From assembly GCF_019168305.1 (NCBI RefSeq), contig NZ_JAHTBI010000031.1, forward strand, positions 1 to 64,000: DNA of 64,000 bases. Reading direction: 5' to 3'. The stretch's first letter is position 1. Each line of letters opens with the position of its first letter. The notes beneath the pieces were generated by a model. It made no database searches. It was not told the origin of the DNA and saw only the letters and a list, made by a program, of their open reading frames with translations. The translations under genes and the position numbers were made by a program. Positions 1 through 10,118 of this stretch are shown piece after piece. Origin of the DNA: Pseudomonas aegrilactucae (lineage in GTDB: Bacteria > Pseudomonadota > Gammaproteobacteria > Pseudomonadales > Pseudomonadaceae).

Positions 1-136
1 ACTTCGGCGGACGCTTACTGCAGTTACGCTAGCAGCGTGGGTACGTAGAAAAAAAGGGGCTCAGCTGTGAGCGTGAATTGGCGGGGATCAAAGGGTCCGA
101 TTTCGCGAGACGATTGAGGGAAACATAGAGGCAGCA
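1..136. other. Edge of integrated element, no gene recognised
   Basis: This stretch lies downstream of the repA-like gene and contains stop codons in every frame I followed. It is AT-richer than the chromosome to the right. I see no tRNA, no copy of the guaA 3' end and no REP unit. The element clearly continues beyond the left edge of the window, so its far attachment site is not visible here. Confidence 0.4.
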
Positions 137-994
137 TCATTTGAGCGGGCCACCCTTATAGGGGATCGGCGGCGGCGATCCGACGAGAAGAAAACCTCCC
201 CTAATTTGACTAACCTTGGCTTGCGGGTATACCGCAAGCACCTTGCGTAACGCCGGAACGAATTTCTTCTTAAAATCCTTATCAGGGTCCTTTCCAGTGT
301 ATTCCTGCGCAAACTGCTCGCGCAGGGGCTTCCAGTATAGCTTTGTCCCCCTGCCCTCGATCCGATGCAACCGGTGAGCCAGCCAAGAATATATGTCCAA
401 GGCCAGCGCTGAGCCCTTGAGGGCAATTAGAGCTCGGTTATCTAGAGGTACGGCGCTATCAATAAGGGAATTGAAATACCCCTCGGAAAGCACCATCTTG
501 CCGGGCCATAGTAGCCGCTGTTTACTATTGCGGTTCGCTATCCAGGCGTCAAATTGCTCGATGGGCTGGCCATTGTAGGTACGCCCCTTGAATCCGAGTT
601 GCAAGCGGCACGCTGCTAGTGCGTGCATCTGTTTACGGAGAGTGGAGTAACGGCGCCCGTCATCGCCCATCCCCATCAGACGCAGGAACTCGGCCGCACT
701 ATCGCCTATCCTGATTTCACGCTCTTTGTTGCGCACGGCGATGGTAGACACCCAAGCTAGCGCAAGGCGGGGCATAGCGCCATAAGGGATAGGCTGCAAT
801 ATCGGACCGTTACCTTCGTCTAGGTAGCCAGACTGTATGTTGACCCATGCCGCGCCGCTCTGGCGCATGAAAACCTGTCCTTCCACCTTGGAGCGGGGCA
901 AGCCAACTTGGCAAAGTACTGCATGGGTAAAGGCTATGTCTTCAGGCGGGAAAGCCGCAATGTTGGCTGCAATGTTCAATAAATCAGTCGCCAC
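137..994 (-). CDS. RepA-like plasmid/integrative-element replication protein
   Basis: A 285-residue soluble protein that resembles the plasmid-encoded RepA family, whose members bind an origin and initiate replication of plasmids or excised integrative elements. The family-like core runs through the middle and C-terminal half: an R-x-x-T-L-R-K-Q helix (MGMGDDGRRYSTLRKQMHAL), the block ALALDIYSWLAHRL, then LYWKPLREQF and FKKKFVPALRKVL. No ATPase motif is present. The start is GTG, three bases after the alpA stop, with GGAG eight bases upstream, so the two genes are probably translated together. It lies in an element with an integrase, so replication may act on an excised circle. The family call is from recognition, not a search. 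Confidence 0.7.
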   Translation of the reverse strand: MATDLLNIAANIAAFPPEDIAFTHAVLCQVGLPRSKVEGQVFMRQSGAAWVNIQSGYLDEGNGPILQPIPYGAMPRLALAWVSTIAVRNKEREIRIGDSAAEFLRLMGMGDDGRRYSTLRKQMHALAACRLQLGFKGRTYNGQPIEQFDAWIANRNSKQRLLWPGKMVLSEGYFNSLIDSAVPLDNRALIALKGSALALDIYSWLAHRLHRIEGRGTKLYWKPLREQFAQEYTGKDPDKDFKKKFVPALRKVLAVYPQAKVSQIRGGFLLVGSPPPIPYKGGPLK

Positions 995-997
995 AAC

Positions 998-1228
998 TCA
1001 AGCTCCCATTCCGGGACGCGTGGCCGGGCCGGATTGCCTGCACGTATCAATCCATGTCTCGACCTCTTCCAAATCCCAAACGACCTTCCGGCTGCTAACG
1101 GCAATACGACGAGGGAATTTCCCCTGCTTTTCGAAGTTATAAATCGTCCGCTCACACAAGGGGATCATTGCCAGCAATTGCTTTTTGCTAATGAGCACTT
1201 TGCTCGACTTCCTCGATTCTTTTTCCAC
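998..1228 (-). CDS. alpA: AlpA-family excisionase/transcriptional regulator
   Basis: A small winged-helix DNA-binding protein (76 residues from the start chosen) of the AlpA/MerR-like type that usually acts as excisionase or as activator of integrase genes in integrated elements. Visible marks are the N-terminal VLISKKQLLAMIPLCERTIY helix-turn-helix, the short FEKQGKFPRRI wing and the V-V-W-D-L-E-E-V-E-T-W-I-D tail typical of the family. I chose the GTG at 1228 because GAGGAG sits six bases upstream; an ATG-initiated form from 1297 or 1252 is possible but lacks a comparable ribosome site. It is co-directional with the repA-like gene and downstream of two large dyad repeats that may be its operator. 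Confidence 0.8.
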   Translation of the reverse strand: MEKESRKSSKVLISKKQLLAMIPLCERTIYNFEKQGKFPRRIAVSSRKVVWDLEEVETWIDTCRQSGPATRPGMGA

Positions 1229-1334
1229 ACCGAACTCCTCGTTTTGTCGCATTTGAGGTTCGATTATTGCCCCATATTTCCAGAGCACTCCACCCATATT
1301 TATGAATTTATTCCTTTCAAAATCAGTATCTTAC

Positions 1335-1361
1335 TGTCCGACAAACGTATAGTTCCGGACA
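1335..1361. repeat. Dyad repeat copy A in the element control region
   Basis: A 27-base element with inverted ends TGTCCG and CGGACA around a centre reading ACAAACGTATAGTTC. A second, slightly diverged copy lies 92 bases away at 1427-1454. Both are in the gene-free stretch 1229-1532 between alpA and the integrase stop. They could be RepA iterons or an AlpA operator; which one cannot be told from sequence alone. Confidence 0.7.
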
Positions 1362-1426
1362 AAAGAGACAACGCGATGTCATTGTTCTTTCAGGAGTTTT
1401 TTCCGCCAGAAACCTCAAAAAAAATG

Positions 1427-1454
1427 TGTCCCACAAACGGGTAGTTTCCGGACA
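1427..1454. repeat. Dyad repeat copy B in the element control region
   Basis: The second copy of the dyad, 28 bases long, shares TGTCC.ACAAACG..TAGTT.CCGGACA with copy A. It differs at one base of the left arm, at two central positions and by one inserted T. The flanking DNA (1381-1470) is rich in A and T runs, as is common near origins and promoters. Confidence 0.7.
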
Positions 1455-1532
1455 GAAAAAAAAAACACGAATGTGGTTTTTTGATAGAGAAAAATAGATC
1501 AGCTTCCGCTTATCCCCTCACGAAAAACGGAA

Positions 1533-2741
1533 TCAACTCTCTGAACGCGTTTTTTTCAGCGTCCACTCGTCAATCATATCCGCCCAATCCTGCAACATCG
1601 CCCGACGCTGATCGCGGTATTCAGCCTTGTTGTAAACGGCGCGTACGCCCTTCTGCTCGTGTGCAAGGCACTTCTCAATCCAGTCTGAGTTGTAACCCGC
1701 CTCATGCAGCAGCGTGCTTGCTGTGCGCCTCAAATCATGCGGTCCGAACTTACTCAGTGTCTGCCCTTCTTTTTGCGCAAGCCGATAGGTCAGCGTCAGC
1801 ACCTGATTGATCGTCGCGGTGCTCATTGGCAAATCGGAATCGTACCGAGAGGGAAAGACGTAATCCGAACCACCGGCAAACGTCTTCAGAGCAATGAAAA
1901 AATCCAGCGCCTGCTGAGATAAGAACACCAAATGGGGATTGCGCCGCTTCATCCGCTCTTTCGGAATGGTCCACAAGGCTTCGCTGAAATTGATCTCGTT
2001 CCAGGTAGCGTTGGTCAACTCACTTTTGCGGACCATGGTCAGCAATAACAGCTTAGCGGCCACCCTAACGGAGGAGGCGGTGCCGATGCGGTCCAGGTAC
2101 TGATACATCAACGCGATTTCGTCAGGCCCCAAAGCACGGTCACGTGGCTCGAATTTAGCGATGCTTGCAGGACGAACCAGATCAGCCGGATTCTCGACCT
2201 TCTGGCCACGCTCTATCGCCCATCGGAATACCTGCATCACAATCTCGCGGGAGTGAACGGCCGTGGCGGGAGCTCCACGCTCCACAATTGCATCAGTCAG
2301 CGTTCGCAGATCCTTATGATTAATTTCCACCAGTTTCTGATTACCGAAGTGCGGCTTTAGCTCGCGCTCGTAAACCGATCGGCGCATGTCGCGCGTCGAG
2401 TCAGCCATCTGATACCCACGCAGCCATTTCTCAGCCCACGCATCAAACGTCTCTGCCCCTTTGGTGCGTGCCTTGGCACGGGCTTTCTCTTTGGCAGGTG
2501 ACTTACCCGCCGAAACCATCTTTTTAGCCTCGCCCAGGCGCTCTCTGGCTTCCGCAAGTGTGATGCCACCCACGCCATAACGACCGAACGTTATGGTCTC
2601 CTGACGGCCATTGATTGAGTAGTTGTAACGAAATGAGATGGAACCGGCAGCAGTGACGGCCACGTACAGCCCGTCGCGGTCGTTCACCTTGTAGAGTTTT
2701 TCTTGCGGTTTGAGGTTACGCAGCTTGGTATCGGTCAGCAT
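1533..2741 (-). CDS. int: P4-type tyrosine integrase
   Basis: Site-specific recombinase that would insert and excise the element. From the start used the protein is 402 residues. The N-terminal arm-binding domain opens with MLTDTKLRNLKPQEKLYKV and includes GLYVAVTAAGSISFRY. A core-binding helical domain follows (FDAWAEKWLRGY onward). The catalytic domain shows the first Arg in LLTMVRKSELTNATW, HDLRRTA (His-x-x-Arg), a second His in CLAHEQ and the Tyr nucleophile in AVYNKAEY. The tetrad is intact, so the enzyme should be active. The start at 2741 matches the family N-terminus; the frame is open upstream to 3011 without family-like sequence. It lies directly beyond the 3' end of guaA, a recognised island insertion hotspot. 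Confidence 0.93.
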   Translation of the reverse strand: MLTDTKLRNLKPQEKLYKVNDRDGLYVAVTAAGSISFRYNYSINGRQETITFGRYGVGGITLAEARERLGEAKKMVSAGKSPAKEKARAKARTKGAETFDAWAEKWLRGYQMADSTRDMRRSVYERELKPHFGNQKLVEINHKDLRTLTDAIVERGAPATAVHSREIVMQVFRWAIERGQKVENPADLVRPASIAKFEPRDRALGPDEIALMYQYLDRIGTASSVRVAAKLLLLTMVRKSELTNATWNEINFSEALWTIPKERMKRRNPHLVFLSQQALDFFIALKTFAGGSDYVFPSRYDSDLPMSTATINQVLTLTYRLAQKEGQTLSKFGPHDLRRTASTLLHEAGYNSDWIEKCLAHEQKGVRAVYNKAEYRDQRRAMLQDWADMIDEWTLKKTRSES

Positions 2742-3049
2742 GGCAGTTACGGATTCCATGGAAAAAATACCATGTTCAGAAAAGCACTCATGCACCACGA
2801 TAAAACCCAATGAAACCGGGCTGATGATGAGATTTGATACCATGCCCTTCCCTACTAGGTCGACATGGTATCGAGCACCGAACATGGCATTTAGCTCAGT
2901 CAATGCCCCGTACCATGCCATACAAACACGGTGCTTGGCGATGCACAAAGCTGCCAGAATTTGCCAGACCCAAAAAGCTAAAAGCCCGCAATTACGCGGG
3001 CTCCAGGGCATTTCTTGCTAGTTGGTGCCGGACAATGCCGGACGCCCAA
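2742..3049. other. Integrase upstream region between int and guaA with TACCATG repeats
   Basis: A 308-base stretch without a convincing gene. It holds four copies of TACCATG: direct at 2768-2774, 2838-2844 and 2911-2917, and inverted at 2864-2870. The second and third extend to a 9-base inverted pair, GATACCATG at 2836 and CATGGTATC at 2864. Near the guaA side, TGCCGGAC is repeated at 3026-3033 and 3036-3043. Such clustered short repeats beside an integrase are typical of arm-type or excisionase binding sites, but that role is inferred. Confidence 0.55.
2972..3002 (-). terminator. Rho-independent terminator downstream of guaA
   Basis: On the minus strand a 7-base stem AGCCCGC/GCGGGCT with a six-base loop is followed by TTTTAGCTTTTTG. 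It lies 48 bases beyond the guaA stop, on the element side of the presumed junction, and would end guaBA transcription before int. Confidence 0.75.
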
Positions 3050-3080
3050 TCATTCCCACTCGATCGTCGCAGGCGGCTTG
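3050..3080 (-). other. Presumed attachment site at the 3' end of guaA
   Basis: The last codons of guaA (encoding T-I-E-W-E and stop) directly face the integrase. Islands that use guaA insert here and restore the reading frame. The second copy of the core would lie off the left edge, so the exact core cannot be defined from this window. Confidence 0.45.
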
Positions 3081-4627
3081 CTCGACACGTCGTAGGTAAC
3101 GCGCGAGATGCCTTCGATCTCGTTGATGATGCGGCCGCTTACCGTTTCCAGCAATTCGTACGGCAGGTGCGCCCAACGCGCCGTCATGAAGTCGATGGTC
3201 TCGACCGCACGCAGCGCCACGACCCACGCGTAACGACGGCCATCACCGACCACGCCCACCGATTTCACCGGCTGGAACACCACGAAGGCCTGGCTGACCT
3301 TGTGGTACCAGTCGGCCTTGCGCAGCTCTTCGATGAAGATGTGGTCGGCACGACGCAGCAGGTCGGCGTATTCCTTCTTCACTTCACCCAGGATGCGCAC
3401 ACCCAGGCCCGGGCCCGGGAACGGGTGACGGTAGACCATGTCGTACGGCAGGCCCAGCTCCAGGCCCAGGCGACGCACTTCATCCTTGAACAGCTCACGC
3501 AGCGGCTCGACCAGCTTGAGGTTCATCTCCTCCGGCAGGCCACCCACGTTGTGGTGCGACTTGATCACGTGGGCCTTGCCGCTCTTGGCACCAGCCGACT
3601 CGATCACGTCCGGGTAGATGGTGCCCTGGGCCAGGTACTTGATGTTGTGCAGCTTGGTCGACTCGGCATCGAACACGTCGATGAAGGTACGGCCAATGAT
3701 CTTGCGCTTCTTCTCCGGGTCGGCTTCGCCGGCCAGGTTGTTCAGGAACTGGTCTTCGGCGTTGGCGCGGATGACCTTGACGCCCATGTTCTCGGCGAAC
3801 ATGGCCATCACTTGCTCACCTTCGTGCAGGCGCAGCAGGCCGTTGTCGACGAACACGCAGGTCAGCTGGTCGCCAATGGCCTTGTGCAGCAGCGCCGCAA
3901 CCACCGAGGAGTCGACGCCGCCCGACAGGCCGAGCAGCACGTTGTCGGTACCGACCTGGGCACGTACCTGGGCAATCGCGTCTTCGGCGATTTTCGACGG
4001 GGTCCACAGCGCTTCGCAGCCGCAGATGTCGAGGATGAAGCGCGACAGGATGCGACCGCCCTGCTTGGTGTGGGTCACTTCCGGGTGGAACTGCACGCCA
4101 TAGTAGCCGCGGGCATCGTTGAACATGCCGGCGATCGGGCAGCTCGGAGTGCTGGCCAGGATGTGGAAGTCTTCAGGGATGCGGGTGACCTTGTCACCGT
4201 GGCTCATCCATACGTCCAGGCCGAATACGCCGTCAGCGTCGACGTGGTCTTCGATGCCGTCGAGCAGGCGGCTCTTGCCGACCACGTCGACACGGGCGTA
4301 GCCGAACTCGCGCAGCTCGGAACCTTCAACCTTGCCGCCCAGCTGCTCGGCCATGGTCTGCATGCCGTAGCAGATACCGAATACCGGTACGCCCAGGTCC
4401 CATACGGCCTGTGGCGCGCGCGGGCTGTCGGCTTCGTGCACCGACTCGGGGCCGCCGGCCAGGATGATGCCACGCGGGGCGAATTCGCGAATCGCCTCGT
4501 CGTCCATGTCGAACGGGTGCAGCTCGCAGTACACGCCGATTTCGCGCACGCGGCGGGCGATCAGCTGGGTGTACTGGGAACCGAAGTCGAGGATCAGGAT
4601 ACGGTGAGCGTGAATGTCGAGGGCCAT
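3050..4627 (-). CDS. guaA: GMP synthase (glutamine-hydrolysing)
   Basis: Converts XMP, ATP and glutamine to GMP in the cytoplasm, the last step of guanine nucleotide synthesis. The 525 residues are full length for the family. A class I glutamine amidotransferase domain comes first, with GICYGMQ holding the catalytic Cys and the PEV.H region [10 protein letters not shown]. The ATP-pyrophosphatase domain follows with the P-loop LSGGVDSSV, and the C-terminal dimerisation domain ends in T-I-E-W-E. The start ATG gives [20 protein letters not shown], the normal N-terminus. It is the second gene of guaBA, 79 bases after guaB. The 3' end is intact despite the neighbouring element, so insertion has preserved the frame. 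Confidence 0.98.
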   Translation of the reverse strand: MALDIHAHRILILDFGSQYTQLIARRVREIGVYCELHPFDMDDEAIREFAPRGIILAGGPESVHEADSPRAPQAVWDLGVPVFGICYGMQTMAEQLGGKVEGSELREFGYARVDVVGKSRLLDGIEDHVDADGVFGLDVWMSHGDKVTRIPEDFHILASTPSCPIAGMFNDARGYYGVQFHPEVTHTKQGGRILSRFILDICGCEALWTPSKIAEDAIAQVRAQVGTDNVLLGLSGGVDSSVVAALLHKAIGDQLTCVFVDNGLLRLHEGEQVMAMFAENMGVKVIRANAEDQFLNNLAGEADPEKKRKIIGRTFIDVFDAESTKLHNIKYLAQGTIYPDVIESAGAKSGKAHVIKSHHNVGGLPEEMNLKLVEPLRELFKDEVRRLGLELGLPYDMVYRHPFPGPGLGVRILGEVKKEYADLLRRADHIFIEELRKADWYHKVSQAFVVFQPVKSVGVVGDGRRYAWVVALRAVETIDFMTARWAHLPYELLETVSGRIINEIEGISRVTYDVSSKPPATIEWE

Positions 4628-4660
4628 GACTCAATCTCGTCAGTGGTAATCGGAAACGAC

Positions 4661-4685
4661 GCGGGGCTGTCGTGAACAGCCCCGC
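4661..4685 (-). other. Perfect stem-loop between guaB and guaA
   Basis: A perfect 10-base stem GCGGGGCTGT/ACAGCCCCGC with a five-base loop lies between the guaB stop and guaA start. No T run follows on the minus strand, so it is not a classical terminator. It may stabilise or process the guaBA message. Confidence 0.6.
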
Positions 4686-4706
4686 TTACAGGTATTGCCA
4701 GGAGCA

Positions 4707-6819
<2,113 letters not shown>

Positions 6820-6836
6820 GGCGGCGGCCGAACAGG

Positions 6837-7619
6837 TTAAAGCTGCCAGTTTACCTCACTCAGGTAGCGCCCGATCAGTGCGATGCCGCTGGCCAGCACC
6901 AGCCAGGTGACCAGGCGCACGAAGGCTTCGCGGGACATGTTCAGGGTCAGCCGGCGGCCAGCCCACAGCCCGGCGCCCATCATCGGCAGCAGGCACAGAG
7001 CAAGCAGCAACAGCGGCAGGTCGGCATACACCCCGGCGACCAGGAACAGGCTCAGGCGCACCACCGTGCTGCAGCTGATCAGCGCGCTCTGGGTGGCGCG
7101 AGCCTGGTCCTTGGAGTCGAGCCGGGCATTCAGGTAGAGGGCGTACAGAAAGCCGCCGCTGCCGAACAGCGCACCGAACAAGCCGCCCACGGTGCCCATC
7201 GGCACTGACCAGCCAGCAGCCAGATGCGCCGGCTTGACCTTCACCGCCAGGCTGTAGAGCGCGTAGGCCGTGATGAACAGCCCCATCAGCAACAGCAGCA
7301 GGTCGGACTTCAGGTTCAGCAGGAACACCACCCCCAGGGTGCAGCCGATGGCCATGAACGGCAACAGCCGCAACAGCTCGCCACGCACCACGGCCTTGCG
7401 TGCCGGCAGCCAGTTGCCGAAGGCGGCGACGAAGTCCAGCAGCACCAGCAGCGGGATGATGCGAGACAGCGGCATGAAATTGATCAGGATCGGGCCGGCC
7501 ACCAGCGCGGTGCCGAAGCCGGCGATGCCGAACACGATATACGCCGCACCCACGCCGAGCAGGATGGGCAGCCACTGGGTAGCGGTGAAGGGCAATGGGT
7601 CGAGCAGGGTAGAAAGCAT
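6837..7619 (-). CDS. TSUP-family (TauE/SafE) membrane permease
   Basis: An inner-membrane protein of 260 residues with about eight hydrophobic segments and the repeated small-residue motifs of the TauE/SafE family, for example LLGVGAAYIVFGIAGFGTAL near the N-terminus and GTVGGLFGALFGSGGFLYAL in the middle. The family moves sulfite, sulfonates or organic acids across the membrane; the substrate cannot be inferred. It is divergent from a LysR regulator across 102 bases, which suggests that regulator controls it, and it is followed by the zinc-ribbon gene. Confidence 0.88.
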   Translation of the reverse strand: MLSTLLDPLPFTATQWLPILLGVGAAYIVFGIAGFGTALVAGPILINFMPLSRIIPLLVLLDFVAAFGNWLPARKAVVRGELLRLLPFMAIGCTLGVVFLLNLKSDLLLLLMGLFITAYALYSLAVKVKPAHLAAGWSVPMGTVGGLFGALFGSGGFLYALYLNARLDSKDQARATQSALISCSTVVRLSLFLVAGVYADLPLLLLALCLLPMMGAGLWAGRRLTLNMSREAFVRLVTWLVLASGIALIGRYLSEVNWQL

Positions 7620-7721
7620 GCACTTGCCTCTGACGTTGGTGACAGCTGAACTTTAGCCATGGGTGAGCCATGCCGACTAATATGTAATTCAGCCACCAGC
7701 CATCTCGAAAAGGCATGACAG

Positions 7722-8603
7722 ATGATTTCTACCCGCCAGTTGCGCTACTTCGTGGAAATTGCCGATTCGGGCAGTTTCAGCGCCGCCGCCGAGCGCCTGT
7801 GCGTGGCGCAGTCGGCACTGAGCCGCCAGATAAAGGAACTGGAGGGACAGCTGGACACCCCTCTGTTCGAGCGCACGGCGCGCCAACCACGCCTGACTGC
7901 CGCCGGGCTGGCCTTTCTGCCGCGGGCTCGCACCTTGCTTGGCGATCTCGACAAGGCCAGCCGCCTGGCCACTGAAATCGGCCAGGGCCTGCTCGGCAGC
8001 CTGCGCCTGAGCCACTCCAGCACCGTACCGCTGACCGGCGCCCTGCTCACCCGCCTGAGCGGTTACCTGCAGGACAACCCCGGTGTGTCCATGGAAATCG
8101 CCCAGGCGTCCTCGGAGGCGCAACTGGAAGAGCTGGCTGACGGGCGCCTGGAACTTGGGCTGCTGCGTCTGCCGGTGCTGCGTCAGCACGAAGGGGTGTG
8201 CGTGGCGCCCCTGTTCGAGGAGCCGCTGTTGCTGGCGGTGGCCGCCGAGCATCCGCTGGCCGATCAGGAGCGTGTGTACTTGAAGGAACTGCGCGACGAA
8301 GCGTTCATTTCCATCCCGCATCGCCAGCGCGGCGGGCTGAGCTACCTGTCGGCGCAGCTGTGCATGCGCGAAGGGTTCTTTCCCAGCGCCGCGCGGGTGG
8401 TGTCGCGCAAGACCACGCAGTTGCAGTTGATCCAGGCCGGGTTCGGCGTGGCGCTGCTGCCGCAGTGCATGCGCGATATTGCACCAGCGGGGCTGCGCTG
8501 GGTGGCGTTGGCCGATGAGGGGTGCACGAGCACGGTGGCGCTGGCCTATCGGCGCGATGCCGGGCCGTTGGTGCAGCAGGTGCTGGCGCATCTGCAAGGC
8601 TGA
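7722..8603 (+). CDS. LysR-family transcriptional regulator
   Basis: A 293-residue LysR-type regulator. The N-terminal winged helix-turn-helix is intact (ISTRQLRYFVEIADSGSFSA, then CVAQSALSRQIKELE), and a periplasmic-binding-like effector domain follows from about residue 90 (LLGSLRLSHSSTVPLTGALL). The inducer is not predictable. Its placement back to back with the TSUP permease is the classical LysR arrangement, so the 7620-7721 gap is the likely operator region. A REPIN follows the stop. Confidence 0.92.
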   Translation: MISTRQLRYFVEIADSGSFSAAAERLCVAQSALSRQIKELEGQLDTPLFERTARQPRLTAAGLAFLPRARTLLGDLDKASRLATEIGQGLLGSLRLSHSSTVPLTGALLTRLSGYLQDNPGVSMEIAQASSEAQLEELADGRLELGLLRLPVLRQHEGVCVAPLFEEPLLLAVAAEHPLADQERVYLKELRDEAFISIPHRQRGGLSYLSAQLCMREGFFPSAARVVSRKTTQLQLIQAGFGVALLPQCMRDIAPAGLRWVALADEGCTSTVALAYRRDAGPLVQQVLAHLQG

Positions 8604-8610
8604 GGGCCCT

Positions 8611-8682
8611 TTCGCTGGCAAGCCAGCTCCCACAGGTGTTGTGGACACTACAAAACCCTGTGGGAGCTGGCTTGCCAGCGAA
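8611..8682. repeat. REPIN (inverted pair of REP units)
   Basis: Two REP units face each other, 8611-8636 and 8657-8682. Each carries TTCGCTGGCAAGCCAGC followed by TCCCACAGG. This is the common REP family of the putida group and recurs throughout the window, always between genes. Confidence 0.95.
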
Positions 8683-8735
8683 GAGACCAGAGAGGCCAAT
8701 ACAAAGCCAGCCAAAATCCCTTTATGATGCCCGGC

Positions 8736-10115
8736 ATGATCAAAGACCCCTTCGAAAGACTCGGCCTGGACCGCGAAGTCCTTACCGTCAGCCAGCTCAA
8801 CGGCCGCGCCCGCGTGCTGCTCGAGGACGTGTTCAGCAATATCTGGGTCGAAGGCGAAATCTCCAACCTCGCCCGCCCCGCCTCCGGCCACGTCTATTTC
8901 ACCCTCAAGGACAGCGGCGCCCAGGTGCGCTGCGCCCTGTTTCGCAACAACGCCGCCCGCGTACGCCAGGCGCTGCGCGACGGCCTGGCAGTCAAAGTAC
9001 GCGGCAAGGTCTCGCTGTTCGAAGGCCGTGGCGACTACCAACTGATCCTCGACACGGTGGAACCCGCCGGCGACGGTGCGCTGCGCCTGGCCTTCGATGC
9101 GCTCAAGGAAAAGCTTGGCAATGAAGGCCTGTTCAGCAGCGAAGGCAAGCGCGCCCTGCCCGCCCACCCGCAACGCATCGGTATCATCAGCTCGCCCACG
9201 GGCGCGGTGATCCGCGACATCATCAGCGTGTTCCGCCGCCGTGCGCCGCAGGTCGAACTGACCCTGATCCCCACCGCCGTGCAAGGCCGCGAAGCCATCA
9301 ACCAGATCGTACGTGCCCTGCAGCGCGCCGACGCGCAAGGCTTCGACGCGCTGATCCTGGCGCGCGGCGGCGGCTCGCTGGAAGACCTCTGGTGCTTCAA
9401 CGAAGAGGCCGTGGCCCGCGCCATCGCCGCCTGCGTCACGCCGATCGTCAGCGCCGTGGGCCATGAGACCGACGTGTCGATCAGCGACTTCGTCGCCGAT
9501 GTACGCGCCCCCACGCCCTCGGCCGCCGCCGAACTGCTGGCACCCGACAGCAGCGACCTGCAACGGCGCCTCGAAAGCCTGCAACGCCGCCTGCTGCTGC
9601 GCATCCAGCATCGCCTGGCGCATGACCGCCTGCGCCTGGACAGCCTGGCCCGGCGCCTGCGCCACCCAGGCGAACGCCTGCGCCAACAGGCCCAGCGCCT
9701 CGACGACCTGGACATGCGCCTGCGCCGGGCTTTCGAGCAACGCCTGAACCAGCGCCGCGAGCGCCTGGCGCGCCTCGACACGCGCCTGGCCGCGCAGCAC
9801 CCCGGCCGCGCCCTGACGCTGCTCAAGCAACGTCTGGACAACCTCGCCGAGCGCCTGCCTCGGGCCATGCGCCACACCCTCACCACCCGCCGCCAGCAAC
9901 TCCAGGCACAGGTACAGACCCTGCAGGTGGTCAGCCCGCTGGCAACCCTCAGCCGCGGCTACAGCATCCTGCTCGACGAGCGCGGCCAGGCCATTCGCAG
10001 CGCCGCCCAGACCCGCAACGGCCAGCGCCTGACCGCCCGCCTGGGCGAAGGCGAGTTGCAGGTGCGGGTCGAGGACAACCACCTGACCCCGGTCACGCTT
10101 TCCCTACTGGACTGA
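8736..10115 (+). CDS. xseA: Exodeoxyribonuclease VII large subunit
   Basis: With XseB it forms exonuclease VII, which degrades single-stranded DNA in both directions to oligonucleotides. From the ATG at 8736 (MIKDPFERLGLDREVLTVSQ) it has 459 residues, the usual length; an in-frame ATG at 8724 is the alternative, and neither has a clear ribosome site. An N-terminal OB fold (VEGEISNLARPASGHVYFTL) is followed by the catalytic domain with GIISSPTGAVIRDI and ILARGGGSLEDLW, the block SAVGHETDVSISDFVADVRA, and a long Arg- and Gln-rich coiled coil that binds XseB. The M23 peptidase gene starts three bases after its stop. Confidence 0.96.
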   Translation: MIKDPFERLGLDREVLTVSQLNGRARVLLEDVFSNIWVEGEISNLARPASGHVYFTLKDSGAQVRCALFRNNAARVRQALRDGLAVKVRGKVSLFEGRGDYQLILDTVEPAGDGALRLAFDALKEKLGNEGLFSSEGKRALPAHPQRIGIISSPTGAVIRDIISVFRRRAPQVELTLIPTAVQGREAINQIVRALQRADAQGFDALILARGGGSLEDLWCFNEEAVARAIAACVTPIVSAVGHETDVSISDFVADVRAPTPSAAAELLAPDSSDLQRRLESLQRRLLLRIQHRLAHDRLRLDSLARRLRHPGERLRQQAQRLDDLDMRLRRAFEQRLNQRRERLARLDTRLAAQHPGRALTLLKQRLDNLAERLPRAMRHTLTTRRQQLQAQVQTLQVVSPLATLSRGYSILLDERGQAIRSAAQTRNGQRLTARLGEGELQVRVEDNHLTPVTLSLLD

Positions 10116-10118
10116 CAC

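Noticed and set aside
3026..3080. A tRNA gene as the island attachment site
   Set aside because: No cloverleaf or tRNA-like 3' end is present; the integrase faces the protein-coding guaA end instead.
8611..8682. Repeated palindromic units that could be mistaken for a CRISPR array
   Set aside because: Units occur as single inverted pairs at scattered intergenic sites with no regular spacers and no cas genes.
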